Part shown: positions 55,001 to 64,000 of the stretch, piece by piece
Layout of the letters: the number at the start of each line of letters is the position of its first letter
How positions within the stretch are numbered: the stretch's first letter is position 1
Assembly (NCBI GenBank): GCA_013399115.1
Contig: VXAA01004252.1
Location: 62,001-126,000, forward strand
Length of the DNA stretch: 64,000 bases
Reading direction: 5' to 3'
Source: Anseranas semipalmata
Taxonomy: Eukaryota; Chordata; Aves; Anseriformes; Anseranatidae
The notes under the pieces: model-generated
The model's input: only the letters and a program-made list of their open reading frames with translations
Told to the model about the DNA's origin: nothing
The model's database searches: none
Program-made: the position numbers and the translations under genes

Positions 55001-58000
55001 ATACATCTCTTCCTGGGCAGTTTTTCCCTGGTGTCTTTGATTTTTCTTTCTCTCCCACTCCTCCAGCCTTCTGACAATCTCTTTTTATTTCCTTTATTCT
55101 ATCTTGAGAGAATGGTAGTTGCTCTCTCCTGCCACCATTTAGTGCCATTACAAGTGGAAAGAGACACATTTTAAATTGCAACTTCAGAAACATGCTCTTT
55201 CCCCTTCCCTGGATGCTCTTCTCTTTATTATCTCCTCTTTGCAATCTATCCAAGTGCTATCTGACAACTCACAGGACAAAGCAGTGCACAACTACGTCCC
55301 AGATTGGGGCTGCAAGCCATTTGTCTATGTATCTTATACACAGACACTTCATACTTTGCTAGATTTTCTCTGCTAGATTTTCTTTCATCGCATGAGAAAT
55401 TAAGCTTTTTTTTTTTTTTTAAACATGATTAGTATGAGGAGCATTCACCTGCCTAACCACAGTTATCAAAATTCCCTTTATGAGAGAGGTATTCAGCAAT
55501 GTTTGTCAAATCTAGTCCAGGATTTTCTTCAACCCAGAGTAGATGCTGTACAAACCTAAAATTAGAAGAAGGAAATCCCACTTTGTATCTCTAATAATTA
55601 CTGGTTGTTGAAGCTAATAATTCATTTCACACTTGTCATTTTTTTTCTTGCATCGCATTATGCATGTATGAAACAATTATGTTTTTGTGAAAAACACTAG
55701 ACTTCCATCTCATCCCAGCTGCTAGCAAGGAATGAGTTACCATTGCGCCGTGGATCCCTTCCTTCCCCTGCCAGATTGCCTGGTGACTGCAATCAGACGT
55801 AACACACTTGTTCTCCACTGCACTTGTTCTTGAGCTTTGACATACATACATCTATAGGTGTTTCATAGCATATCCTTCTGTGATGTCCTCTAGACACTTC
55901 CTGTACAGTCTTGGTCTGCTGCCCTCTAAGAAGAATGATCTTTGGCAGATACACATCCTTAGGATGTAATGAAGCAGCTGGAGCTTCCTCCTCACATCTG
56001 TGTCAAATGGCAGCCTTTTTCGTATTTTTCCTCTTTGTTTCCCTGAAAATTTCACTTCTGATGTGAAATCCCACCCACTGAGCGCAATCAACCATCTCAA
56101 TACTTCATTTCAAAAGGTCACCTATCTTGGTCTAGTGACCCTTCTGGAGGTCCATATCTATATCACACAGAAGAATGAAAGCATTGCACTTTGATGGGTG
56201 CAATTTATATTTCTAGGAAGACTTCTACATCTCTGTGCATCAACTTCAGGTGACTCAGGCAATTTTTCTCCTCAAAATGTGTTTACCACAGGTAAAGCAG
56301 GCTTGCATGTAGGTTGTGTGGCCTAAAAATAACCCCCCATAAAGCTACAATGATTCATGTGTCTTTTTGGAATAAGCAAAGTACCTGAAAACCTCCAACT
56401 CAATTTCTCAATATCTGATCCACCTGTAACAGTGGGTTGGCTGCTTTGGTGTTTCTGGAAAGCTGACTTCAGAGCAGTATTGCATTTGCACTCTGACTCT
56501 TTCATGAAAAAATCACAAAGAGGACTTTATGCAGATGGCTGATGATGGTCATCTGGAAATTCTGGGAGATTCTGGCTCTAAGTTACCACATTCATTCATC
56601 ACTTATGGGCCAAAGTCAACAGGTGAATCAGCTCAGGTCAGTCTTCTGTGAGCTTCCATTCAAACCCTGTTTTGCATGAGCAGTTTAGAAACTCACAACC
56701 CACTAGCTTCATTCCCAAAGCAACTTGCTTACTTCCTTGACTTACTCCATATTCAAATTCACTTGTAAGAAATTCTGAAGTGCTCTCATCACTCTATATT
56801 GCAACACTGGAGACCTGAGATTTTGTTCTCAGTCTGATCCCTGAAGTAAACATACAGACATTCACTTCACTGCCATGGCAATTTCCCCACACGTTAAATG
56901 CAGGTAATGACATATATTTCATGCAAAAAATACTCCAAATTGAATGAACAAGAATGCCATAGGTTTTAATATTTTCTTGTCACCCATCGTCATATTTATC
57001 ATGCCAGCTTAAAGATTAGAACTTCCTAAAAATCACTAGATCTTTTTAAAAGAGAAAGACTATTTTCTAGAAATTAGCAAACACTTAATTAAATCAGTTA
57101 GAGGATACCTTGTCCTGTTTTGTGTTCTTCAAGAATGTTGGAAACCAAAAAGGTTTAAAACCTTTAAAAGGTGTTAAAGCTATACAAAATTAAATTTCAA
57201 TAGCGAGAAAATTCACTGTAAAAGGTTCCTGTCAACATAACCTTAACTCTATCCTCTTTGAACAATGTCCTTTATGCATACAACACATTACTGCTGCAAC
57301 GTCTGCAAACTAACCAGGAACAGACCCCCCGTGGACACTGAAACTTGTACCCCTTAGGTGAGGATGTATTTCACTGTCTTCACCCAAACTACAAGTTTGT
57401 TCTTCAGAACCAAGTCCCTGCTTCTAAGATCTTAGAAGCCTTCACTCCAACCCACATTTAATTTGCAGACTATTCTGTAATTTAAACTGATAATGATAAT
57501 AACCCCCTGGCAAAAAGATCCCTTTGCAGAGCAAAGCCCAGAAACTTCAGCAATTCTTGTTGAAATGGCATACCCTGGACACAGCTGCACTCCTCTTCAG
57601 CAAGTCCCCCAGGATGGGTGGCGCAGCATGGTTACCAGAGGAAGATCAGGACCTTCCACACAACAGAATCACAGCACAGCACTGCATCCTTCTACTGTTC
57701 AATACAGTTGGTCAGTAAACCCACCTCAAGGGAGTCAAACACCGTCCATGGGCTCCTAGGAGGTAGGTGTTGGCATGCGGCGTAAGATTGTTTGGGAAAA
57801 TATTTCCCAAGTTCAAAATCTCTAAATTGCTTATCCTTTTATTTTCAGATGTTTGAAAATCACCTTCAGTATTTTCTGAAGAAGTACGACAGCAAGCTTA
57901 AAAATACTTCTTGAGTCATTGAATAGTAGTCTATATTCTATAATAATAGTCTATATTCTATTCACAAGTCTTCATATAAAACGGGAAGGAGTTTAACACT

Positions 58001-58771
58001 ATATGGGAAATGATTTGAGAACATCTTACATATAGTTCATACATAGCAAAGATCTATGGAAATTGAGTAATATGTTATTTGCTTTGAGGACTGTTTGGAA
58101 CTTCAAGTCTTTTCTGGACAGAAAACCAAAATAAAAGTTTTGTGGAACTTCTCCAAAACTAAAAGACATTGGATGTTGTAATTAAAAAAAAAAAAAAATT
58201 GGCTCTATTTTTAATGATTTCTTTAAGGCATTAATTTTGTCCTTGGCAGTGACTTAATTTGTCGATTCATTCTCACAGAAGGTTATGAAATACTCCCATG
58301 CAAATGCATCTGAACAACTTTTCTAAATTTACTTTGGGGAAAAAAAACTCTCCACATAAAATGGCTTGGGAGTCCCAAGCTGAAGTCTGTGAAATATTTA
58401 ATTTCCTTCTCATTTGCTCTTTTCCCCTCCTTTTTTGTGGAAGTGTGGGTGCAAATGCATTTCAGAATCAACTTTGTATGACAATGAAACAATTCAGAAG
58501 AGCATTTATGGGTGTAGTCCTTTACCTTTCCTTCTTGTATTGTGCACACACAAAAACACCAACCAAATCAAATTAGAAGAAAAAAAGAGTTCTGTGTTAT
58601 TACCAGGTAGATTCATTGGCAGACATATGAGAGATTTATTTCGATGGGGAGGTCCTTCCCTCGTATTTGCCAGCAGGCACATCCAGTCCGCTTGGCACCC
58701 AGATGTCGTCCACATCTTGCCACCATTTATGACATATTCATCGCCTTTTCTCACAGCTGTTGTCTTGATAT
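36972..58771 (-). CDS. Acyl-CoA dehydrogenase family gene, 3' half (five coding exons)
   Basis: On the - strand, in order, the coding exons are 58771-58604, 52120-51947, 44829-44668, 44525-44375 and 37062-36972. All junctions are GT-AG and in phase, giving about 247 C-terminal residues of a flavoprotein that oxidises acyl-CoA to enoyl-CoA. Visible blocks are INGGKMWTTSG (middle beta-domain), LGMRSSDT...FEDVRVP..NLIGEEGMGF, the C-terminal helical domain, and QFWGGMGFTSEVLVSRLYRD, which fits the family signature QxxGGxGF..E....R...D. The catalytic base is probably the second Glu of QEERL, the position used by isovaleryl-CoA and long-chain enzymes; the medium-chain-type position (YEGT) reads GGGT here. 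A complete family member has about 400 residues, so the 5' exons, including the FAD-site signature, are missing and probably lie beyond 64000. I cannot assign it to a named human paralogue. The QFQEERLWG block recalls bacterial isoprenoid-type acyl-CoA dehydrogenases. Cell location is unknown; the C-terminus (TLPSK) is not a peroxisomal signal. Confidence 0.92.
37063..44374 (-). other. 7.3-kb intron of the acyl-CoA dehydrogenase gene
   Basis: Bounded by gtaagc donor and ctacag acceptor on the - strand. It contains a GT/CTGT microsatellite (38455-38489) and AT-rich low-complexity DNA near 38790-38870. I found no further exon or identifiable transposon. Confidence 0.75.
38455..38489. repeat. 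GT and CTGT microsatellite
   Basis: About eight GT units are followed, after a short break, by four GTCT units. It lies in the 7.3-kb intron. Confidence 0.9.
44375..44525 (-). CDS. Acyl-CoA dehydrogenase exon (QFWGGMGF signature)
   Basis: The acceptor is cattattttttag| and the donor TACAG|gtaagc, only 142 bases after the previous exon. The 151 bases encode ALYVEGNDVTKFASMAKLKA, GRLAREVTDSCLQFWGGMGF and TSEVLVSRLYR. It carries most of the second family signature, whose last Asp is in the next exon. Confidence 0.95.
44668..44829 (-). CDS. Acyl-CoA dehydrogenase exon (RQRKVF helix)
   Basis: The acceptor is attcctgaag| and the donor GTTG|gtgagc. The 162 bases encode VLTPLETIIQETIDYTRQRK, VFDRSVLHNQVVHFRLAEL and ELLRSLLYRTV. 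The YxxxRxxF pattern and the following helix are typical of the C-terminal helical domain. Confidence 0.95.
46040..46100. repeat. Imperfect 33-bp tandem duplication
   Basis: catccctgtactgctctcat at 46040 is followed 33 bases later by catccctatactgttctcat. Confidence 0.6.
49655..49776 (+). mobile_element. Degenerate CR1 3' end
   Basis: The words ttgggattttcaaaacttgc, caaggccctgaacaaactg and gagaacctccagaggcccc, then tttcaac, follow in order the usual CR1 tail (tccaaaagccacctggac..., gatgacctccagaggtccc...), but with many differences. Confidence 0.55.
50708..51251 (+). mobile_element. Solo LTR of an endogenous retrovirus, 544 bp
   Basis: The element starts TGTTGGG and ends CACACA, so it has the TG...CA ends of an LTR. 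The same five bases, AGGAC, flank it at 50703-50707 and 51252-51256, a perfect target-site duplication. An AATAAA signal at 51180-51185 is followed by a short GT-rich U5-like part, as in a + strand LTR. There is no internal region or second LTR next to it, so it is a recombined solo copy. It lies antisense in an acyl-CoA dehydrogenase intron. A 5-bp duplication fits an ERVL-like source better than alpharetroviruses (6 bp), but the family is not identified. Confidence 0.7.
51947..52120 (-). CDS. Acyl-CoA dehydrogenase exon (FEDVRVP block and catalytic Glu)
   Basis: The acceptor is ttccttcag| and the donor ACTG|gtaagt. The 174 bases encode GIHIAKKIDKLGMRSSDT, FFEDVRVPSKNLIGEEGMGF and MFQFQEERLWGVAT. 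It joins both neighbours in phase. The Glu before Arg in QEERL aligns with the helix-G catalytic glutamate of isovaleryl-CoA dehydrogenase. Confidence 0.95.
52121..58603 (-). other. 6.5-kb intron of the acyl-CoA dehydrogenase gene
   Basis: Mostly unique AT-rich sequence, with an extreme AT block at 52610-52860, an A-tract near 52965 and a short tandem repeat at 57926-57961. No further exon seen. Confidence 0.75.
52610..52860. repeat. AT-rich low-complexity block
   Basis: Almost pure A/T with many taatta and ataatt words, able to form several small hairpins. It lies about 490 bases 5', on the - strand, of an acyl-CoA dehydrogenase exon. Confidence 0.85.
58604..58771 (-). CDS. Acyl-CoA dehydrogenase exon (beta-domain, INGGKMW block)
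   Basis: The acceptor is tttgaaatag| and the donor G|gtaata. The 168 bases encode IKTTAVRKGDEYVINGGK, then MWTTSGCQADWMCLLANT and SLICLPMNLP. The first codon is split (its first base lies in an upstream exon I did not find) and the exon ends with one base of a Gly codon. Confidence 0.93.
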
Positions 58772-61700
58772 CTATTTCAAAACATAAGAAATGAAGGGTT
58801 GTTCTTGGGAAGGACGGATAAGCTGGTCCCTGTATGACTGGCTGAGTCAATCCCTTGTTCTCAGACAGACAACCAATATTCACCCCCCACTTCATGCCCC
58901 CCAAGACCTCAGCCTTCCAGGCTGCAAAAGTCAGACCCACCTGGACAACTCTCCTTGAAGACAAGCCAGGGAAAACAGACCACTTCTCTCACCCTCCTTT
59001 AGACGAGAGTCTTCATCCCAGTGGATGAAAGCAGAGAGCTCTCTGTAAGTAAATTTGGTCACCCAAAACTCAGGCCAGAAATATTTCAGTCTGAGGTGAT
59101 CTATTACGCATTTCTGTTACTGTGTACGTTAGTCACTGACAAGGCCACTAATTTCACTGACCCAACTTAAACAAACACAAGCCTCAATATCTGTGTATGC
59201 ATAAGGATATATATACACGCACTTCCTGCATGCTCTAGGTCAGAATAGCGTAATAAATTCATAGCTAGTAAACTTTTAGAAGGTCAAGTTTAAATCTTAA
59301 GGTTGTCTGTACATGAAGGAGTTCTAAACACCTGCTACTTATACCCCATGGCATAAAAAAAACAATGTTATTTTCATTCATGAGTGTTCACATCACTGCA
59401 AGCAGCCCTAGATGCAACAGACAGCAGGAGTGAATCATGAGTTACTGTTTACACTCCAGCAGAATTTCCAAAGAGCTGACTTTTTGCCCCTAAAATTGAA
59501 TTTCTTCCACTGAAATCCCAACTGAAGAAGGCTCTCCAACAGATATCTAGCTATAAGTTGGTGATGGTATGAAAGAACCCAAGCAAACCCCCAATAGCAC
59601 TTGTAAATCTAGTAAGACTATAAAGTGCATTAGAGCTCATCTGCTGAGGGAGGCAGTAGACTTGGAGGGTAGGAGTCAGACGCAAAGTGGAGTAGGCAAC
59701 CACATTTAAGTCAGCTGGTTATACCTTCATACACGCCCACCTCAATCTGCACATGAACCTTCTTTCCAAAGGCTCTAAACTCAAAACAAATCAAAACCAA
59801 GCAAGTGATCTTCATTTACAGGATAAACCTAATGGCTACCTGGGGATAAGGTCAGCATGGCTGAAAAGAAGATTTGTTAATGATGAAATGGGAAAAATGG
59901 TGGGAGAAAATTGTGTAATAGTGTAAGACAAAGAATTTGCAGATATAGCTATGGATAAATGAACTTACAAAAGTGTAATGATGCACAGCAAGAGATAGTA
60001 CCAATGTGGATAAAACCAGCAGCAATCTAGCTATTCATTTAATGAAAGGACTATGCCAAATCTGTCCAAGGTACTTGATGTTGAATCTGAATAATAATGA
60101 AGGCCAACAAAGTGAAGGAATCCAAAGTGCTGATGCTGGTAATACATGGACACAGACACTGGACAATCATATACCTGGAGACTAAACATTATGCGAAGGA
60201 CACAAAAGAGCTGGAATAAGAAACATGGCACGACTAGCGTAAAAAGGACGGGAGCATACACAGTGATTTACATCACACATCCCTTTGTTATGGTACAGCT
60301 ACTAAAAAGATTAGATTGAGGTCGCCTGGAAGGTCTGCAGAGGAACACTGAGTACTACAGTGCTTTCACAAATATAAACAGCATTTGCAAGCATGGCGTC
60401 ACAAGAGACTAAATTCACAAATACAGATTAAAGAACAAATGCTTTACTGATGGGAATGTTCAAGTATTCTCAAGCATGATGGTTGACAGTTTCCTTCAAA
60501 TACCTGAAAAATGACTACTTAAAATCAACTTATGAAGAGTTTAGTATCTTTACCCTTAATTAAATTAAAGATGACTAAGTCAACAAGTAAGTTTTAAATT
60601 TAAAATACAGCAGACTTTGAAAACTTACTTAACAATTTACTAAAGTCAAGTGGACTCAGTCTCGGGGATATGGTTATTAAGATTCTCTGGCATACTTGAC
60701 TATAATTATTCTCCCTGATAGAGCACAACTCTGGGAAAAGGCTACTTCAGTGGGTGCTCCATAACTCATTTTGGTAGGTCCACATCATTGGCCTTGTGAT
60801 GCCTATATCTCAACAGCTTACAAAGCATGCTGTGTGGGTCCCTTCTAGGAAAGACAACAAGGTACTTGACAACACTGAAAGGCATATGAAGCAGCTAGTG
60901 CCAAATAAGCAACCAGAGCTGGTCATTTCACCGTTAAAATCACAGCATATTTGAGACTCGGGTTTTCTTCTCCAGTGTGCTGTTGTCTCTATAGCCATGC
61001 ATCTAAATAGATTTGACAAAAGGCAAGGTTGGCTTCAACTCTGAAGGTCAATCTTATGATCACAGATAGGCAACACATATCATTTATGTCAAAAATGAAA
61101 AACATATCTGGAATTTACATCATCAGCACAGGAGAAAAAAAAAAACTTGCATGAAATAGCTTCAAGTTTAACAGAATGAATAATTGCTTCAAAAAACAGG
61201 AGGTGGCCTACAGGAAAGTAAAGAGATTAATCATCAAAGCAAGTTACAGTTTGAAGGTCAGAAGGTAAGAACTGCCATAGGTCAAACTGAGTTAAATCTT
61301 GCAGATAAAAAACAACAAAATTCAAAAAGATTAAGGCAGCAATCAAAAATGTTTCAGCCACAGAAATGAAAAAAGAATTAGAAATAACATGAGGCATGTT
61401 GAGGATGCCTCAAAACTAAAGAAATATTTCACATGCAATTACAAAAAGATTCACAATATAGCTGACAAAGGAAGGCATCTACAGGAAGGGCTGTGCAAAA
61501 TTAAAATTAGTGAAAACACAGGTTGTTGGTCATAGTAATCTGCAAAGCCTCAGAATACATTTGGAAACAAAAGATAATTCAGTTTACCAGTAATACTTTA
61601 TTTGAAACCAACCTGATACAATTATTATGAAAATGCATTTTCTAGAGAAAATCAGAAAAGGAAAGAGGTCCTGTTGGATCCAAGCAAACTAAAATATGAT

Positions 61701-61839
61701 GTTATTAGGCAACTATGAGTTAGATTTTTTGTAAAGCTGAAAATTAGGGCAAAAGTGGAAATGTGGGTAAGGAAATTGGCAAAGGGGAAATTACATCAGA
61801 TTGCATTAAAAGAGGAAGTGCTGACGTGCGGGGAGGGTA

Positions 61840-62250
61840 CTACTGGAGCTCTTCCTTGGATATGAGCCTTTGGATGAAACCTATTGCATATTTCCATTAA
61901 TGATCTTTAGAAGAAGAGCAGGCATAAACCAATGAAATTTGTTGGTGACACAAACTTGGGAGACATCACCAACACAGGTAACTGAGGTATCGGCCAGAAA
62001 GAAAGGAATGATCTTGAGTTTTCAAAGTCAACATGGCAAGTACAAGCACTTAGGCACAAGTACTAAGAATTACTGCTGCATCTTACAATATTTCACTAGA
62101 AAACCAGTAATGAAGATGATCTGCATAGTTAATCACAATTCACAAGCCAGAAAATTGCTGTGCAACAGAACAGATCAGAGGCTAATATTTCTATTAGGGC
62201 TGAAAAAGTATTTGTGTCATTATAGACACCCCATGCAATTCTGTTTTTTC
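61840..62250 (+). mobile_element. Ancient CR1/L3-like LINE remnant
   Basis: The segment ttccattaatgatc, aaatttgttggtgacacaaa, cttgggagacatcaccaaca, agtacaagcacttaggcaca, atagttaatcacaattcac follows the order of blocks in the palm and thumb coding part of CR1/L3 elements (the FADDTKLG-like region), but is very diverged and without a usable frame. Confidence 0.5.
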
Positions 62251-63447
62251 GTGCTCAAAAAAGATAACCTAAAGCCAGAAAAGCAGGACGACTGAATTCC
62301 ACTGAGAAGATATGGGGCAAGATATGTATGTCGAAGAGGCAGACATGAAAGGGATTACGTGGTGCAGGTGTCTGCAAGACAGCTTGAATACAGAGAAAGT
62401 CTCTCACATGATGTGCTCTTACGTATCCCCCAAAGACTATCAGCAAAACATCATGTAAATTGAAGAATAATGGTGAGATAGAAAGAGACAAAAATCATTA
62501 GAGCTGATGCACATATTTGTGCTTTGTGGTACCATGAACCCTGAAATTAGAGTAAAGACAGACACTTTCTACCCTGACTGTTCTGTACCGTTCTGCTTCT
62601 CAAGCCATCTTTGTGCTTGTTTTGTTGTATATTGTCAATATTATGTACACGATACAATAACTACATTTGAAAGCAGGCAGTTGCTCCTTTAAATTGACTT
62701 GAAATTTACATAAGACTGAAATACACAGTCTTTTTTATTCTGTTGAATTTTGAATAAATTAATTGCAGGCTTCTTTCTCACGTAGAGAAAAACTTTTTTC
62801 TTCTGTGTTCTAATCAGTTTCAGTAACTTTGGAACCAGCAGAAGAAACTGCTACAGACACCTACTCCATGCCATTCTTCAGTTTAAAATACACCAGCTCC
62901 CACTACAGGAGCATGTCCCCAAGCTTCACATGTGAACAGCTGCTTTACTTAGTGCCACTTCTTTCATCTAAGGGGGACAAACATCCCAATAACAACATGA
63001 GAAACCAAAGGGAATATCAAATACAGTTTTACACGGCTGTATTATAAGGCAGCATGCTCTCAGCCATTTCTTTTGAAAGCCAGTCTGTGTGGCATAATCA
63101 AATGCTCATTGTTAATTATCCTCTTAAAAGCAAGACACTTTTTAGGAGGAACTGGAGCTCTTTTAAGACATTTGCCCTACTAGTTAGTTTATGCTTCTGA
63201 GTGGTACTGGCCTCCAAGACTGAAAAGGCCATTCCTGTCCCAAGGATTTGGGGCAAATTTGAGAGCCAAGCCTGAAAAATGTAAGGCCTGTTCAGGTGGA
63301 CAAGTGCTTTAAAAAGCACCATCAGCTGAAGCGGCCTAACCGCGCCGAGTGACAGATCCTCTCCTGATGTGGCTTACAGAAGGACCGGTCTGTGGGAGCG
63401 GGTCTTGAGCATTGCTCTCTCTAACTTATCTTTCCTTCTCTTTCCTT

Positions 63448-63588
63448 CTCTGGAGATATTCAAGACCCGTCTAGACGCCTACCTGTGCAGCCTGCTCTAG
63501 GGAACCTGCTGTGGCAGGGGGGTTGGACCCGATGATCTCTGGAGGTCCCTTCCAACCCCTACAATTCTGTGAATCTGTGAATCTGTGA
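63448..63588 (+). mobile_element. CR1 LINE 3' tail, relatively young
   Basis: This is close to the common bird CR1 end: ctggagatattcaagacccg, cgcctacctgtgcagcctgc, ggggggttggacccgatgat, ggaggtcccttccaacccc, then attctgtga followed by two atctgtga units. It shows few differences compared with the other copies here. Confidence 0.92.
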
Positions 63589-64000
63589 CTACTTTAAAGC
63601 TAGGCTACTGCAAATGACACAGTATCCTTGCCTCATGCAAAACAGTGCAAGTGAGAAGATAAGCTAGTGCTGCTGAGGCCTAAGTGGCCCATTTAGTTAC
63701 CCTTTAGAAGCACTGTAAGCTGGTTTCTGGATTTATACCAAGGTTTTCCTCTTCCATGACAGGTGAAAAAGCATCATCTTTTCATCCTGCAGTCTGTCTC
63801 ACTGCGGCACTGACAGTCTGGGTTCATCAGATAAATCACAGTCCATTTCAAATTTTTCTTTAACTGTATTAATCCAAGTGTATCATGCCAATTAAGCTAG
63901 ATGATAAGCAACATGCAGCTGAAAGAATTATTTATGTTACTTATTATCTGGAACACTGCCTCCAAAAATTACAATCATATTTGGAAAGTTTTGATAATCA

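Larger units (their letters stand above)
58772..64000. other. Probable 5' intron region of the acyl-CoA dehydrogenase gene
   Basis: The exon at 58771 needs an upstream partner ending one base into a codon, normally encoding the SEPGAGSD-type FAD-site block. I looked for this on the - strand up to 64000 and did not find it, so the segment is probably intron. It holds an old LINE remnant and a CR1 tail. Confidence 0.5.

Noticed and set aside
58772..58964. Extension of the open frame upstream of the dehydrogenase exon at 58771
   Set aside because: A good acceptor (gaaatag) ends the exon at 58771, and the upstream residues do not resemble the family.
35500..64000. GNG11, GNGT1 or TFPI2 exons, expected near BET1 from human synteny
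   Set aside because: I looked for the conserved DPLVKGIPEDKNPF-type block on both strands and did not find it; these genes are presumably outside.
1..64000. CRISPR arrays, operons, phage or other prokaryotic systems
   Set aside because: Split genes, CR1 LINEs, a solo LTR and a CpG island show vertebrate nuclear DNA; no regularly spaced repeat array was seen.

Overview
The window is vertebrate nuclear DNA, most likely from a bird. It is AT-rich with long introns and intergenic stretches, GT-AG splice sites and a CpG-island promoter. The recognisable interspersed repeats are CR1-type LINE fragments with the bird-style 3' end (a run of attctgtga-like units). The CR1 tails look galliform or waterfowl-like, but I cannot fix the species.

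Two protein-coding genes can be read exon by exon. BET1 (+ strand, ATG 29604, stop 34394) is complete in four coding exons and encodes a 115-residue ER-Golgi Qc-SNARE. It starts in a CpG island that holds a G-quadruplex-type G-run array and a ZNF143/THAP11-like element. A 93-base assembly gap lies in intron 1. The second gene (- strand, 58771 down to the stop at 36972) supplies the last five coding exons, about 247 residues, of an acyl-CoA dehydrogenase. All four exon junctions keep phase and the frame ends in a stop. Its 5' exons were not found in the window and presumably lie beyond 64000. The two genes are arranged tail to tail, with about 1.4 kb between the predicted poly(A) sites. I see no functional link between them.

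Layout: 1-29280 has no recognisable gene and holds CR1 fragments (4297-4715, 14275-14422, 15296-15960), a diverged ~100-bp tandem duplication (19471-19668), a perfect 33-bp tandem duplication (25665-25730), an imperfect palindrome (17357-17411) and homopolymer tracts. 29280-35500 is BET1. 35500-36870 separates the genes. 36870-58771 is the acyl-CoA dehydrogenase 3' half, with introns of 7.3, 0.14, 7.1 and 6.5 kb; the 7.1-kb intron carries a solo LTR with a perfect 5-bp target duplication (50708-51251). 58772-64000 is probably a further intron, with an old CR1/L3-like remnant (about 61840-62250) and a younger CR1 tail (63448-63588).

Most of the remaining open frames are short, unspliced and resemble nothing I know; I left them out. 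There is no sign of any prokaryotic system.
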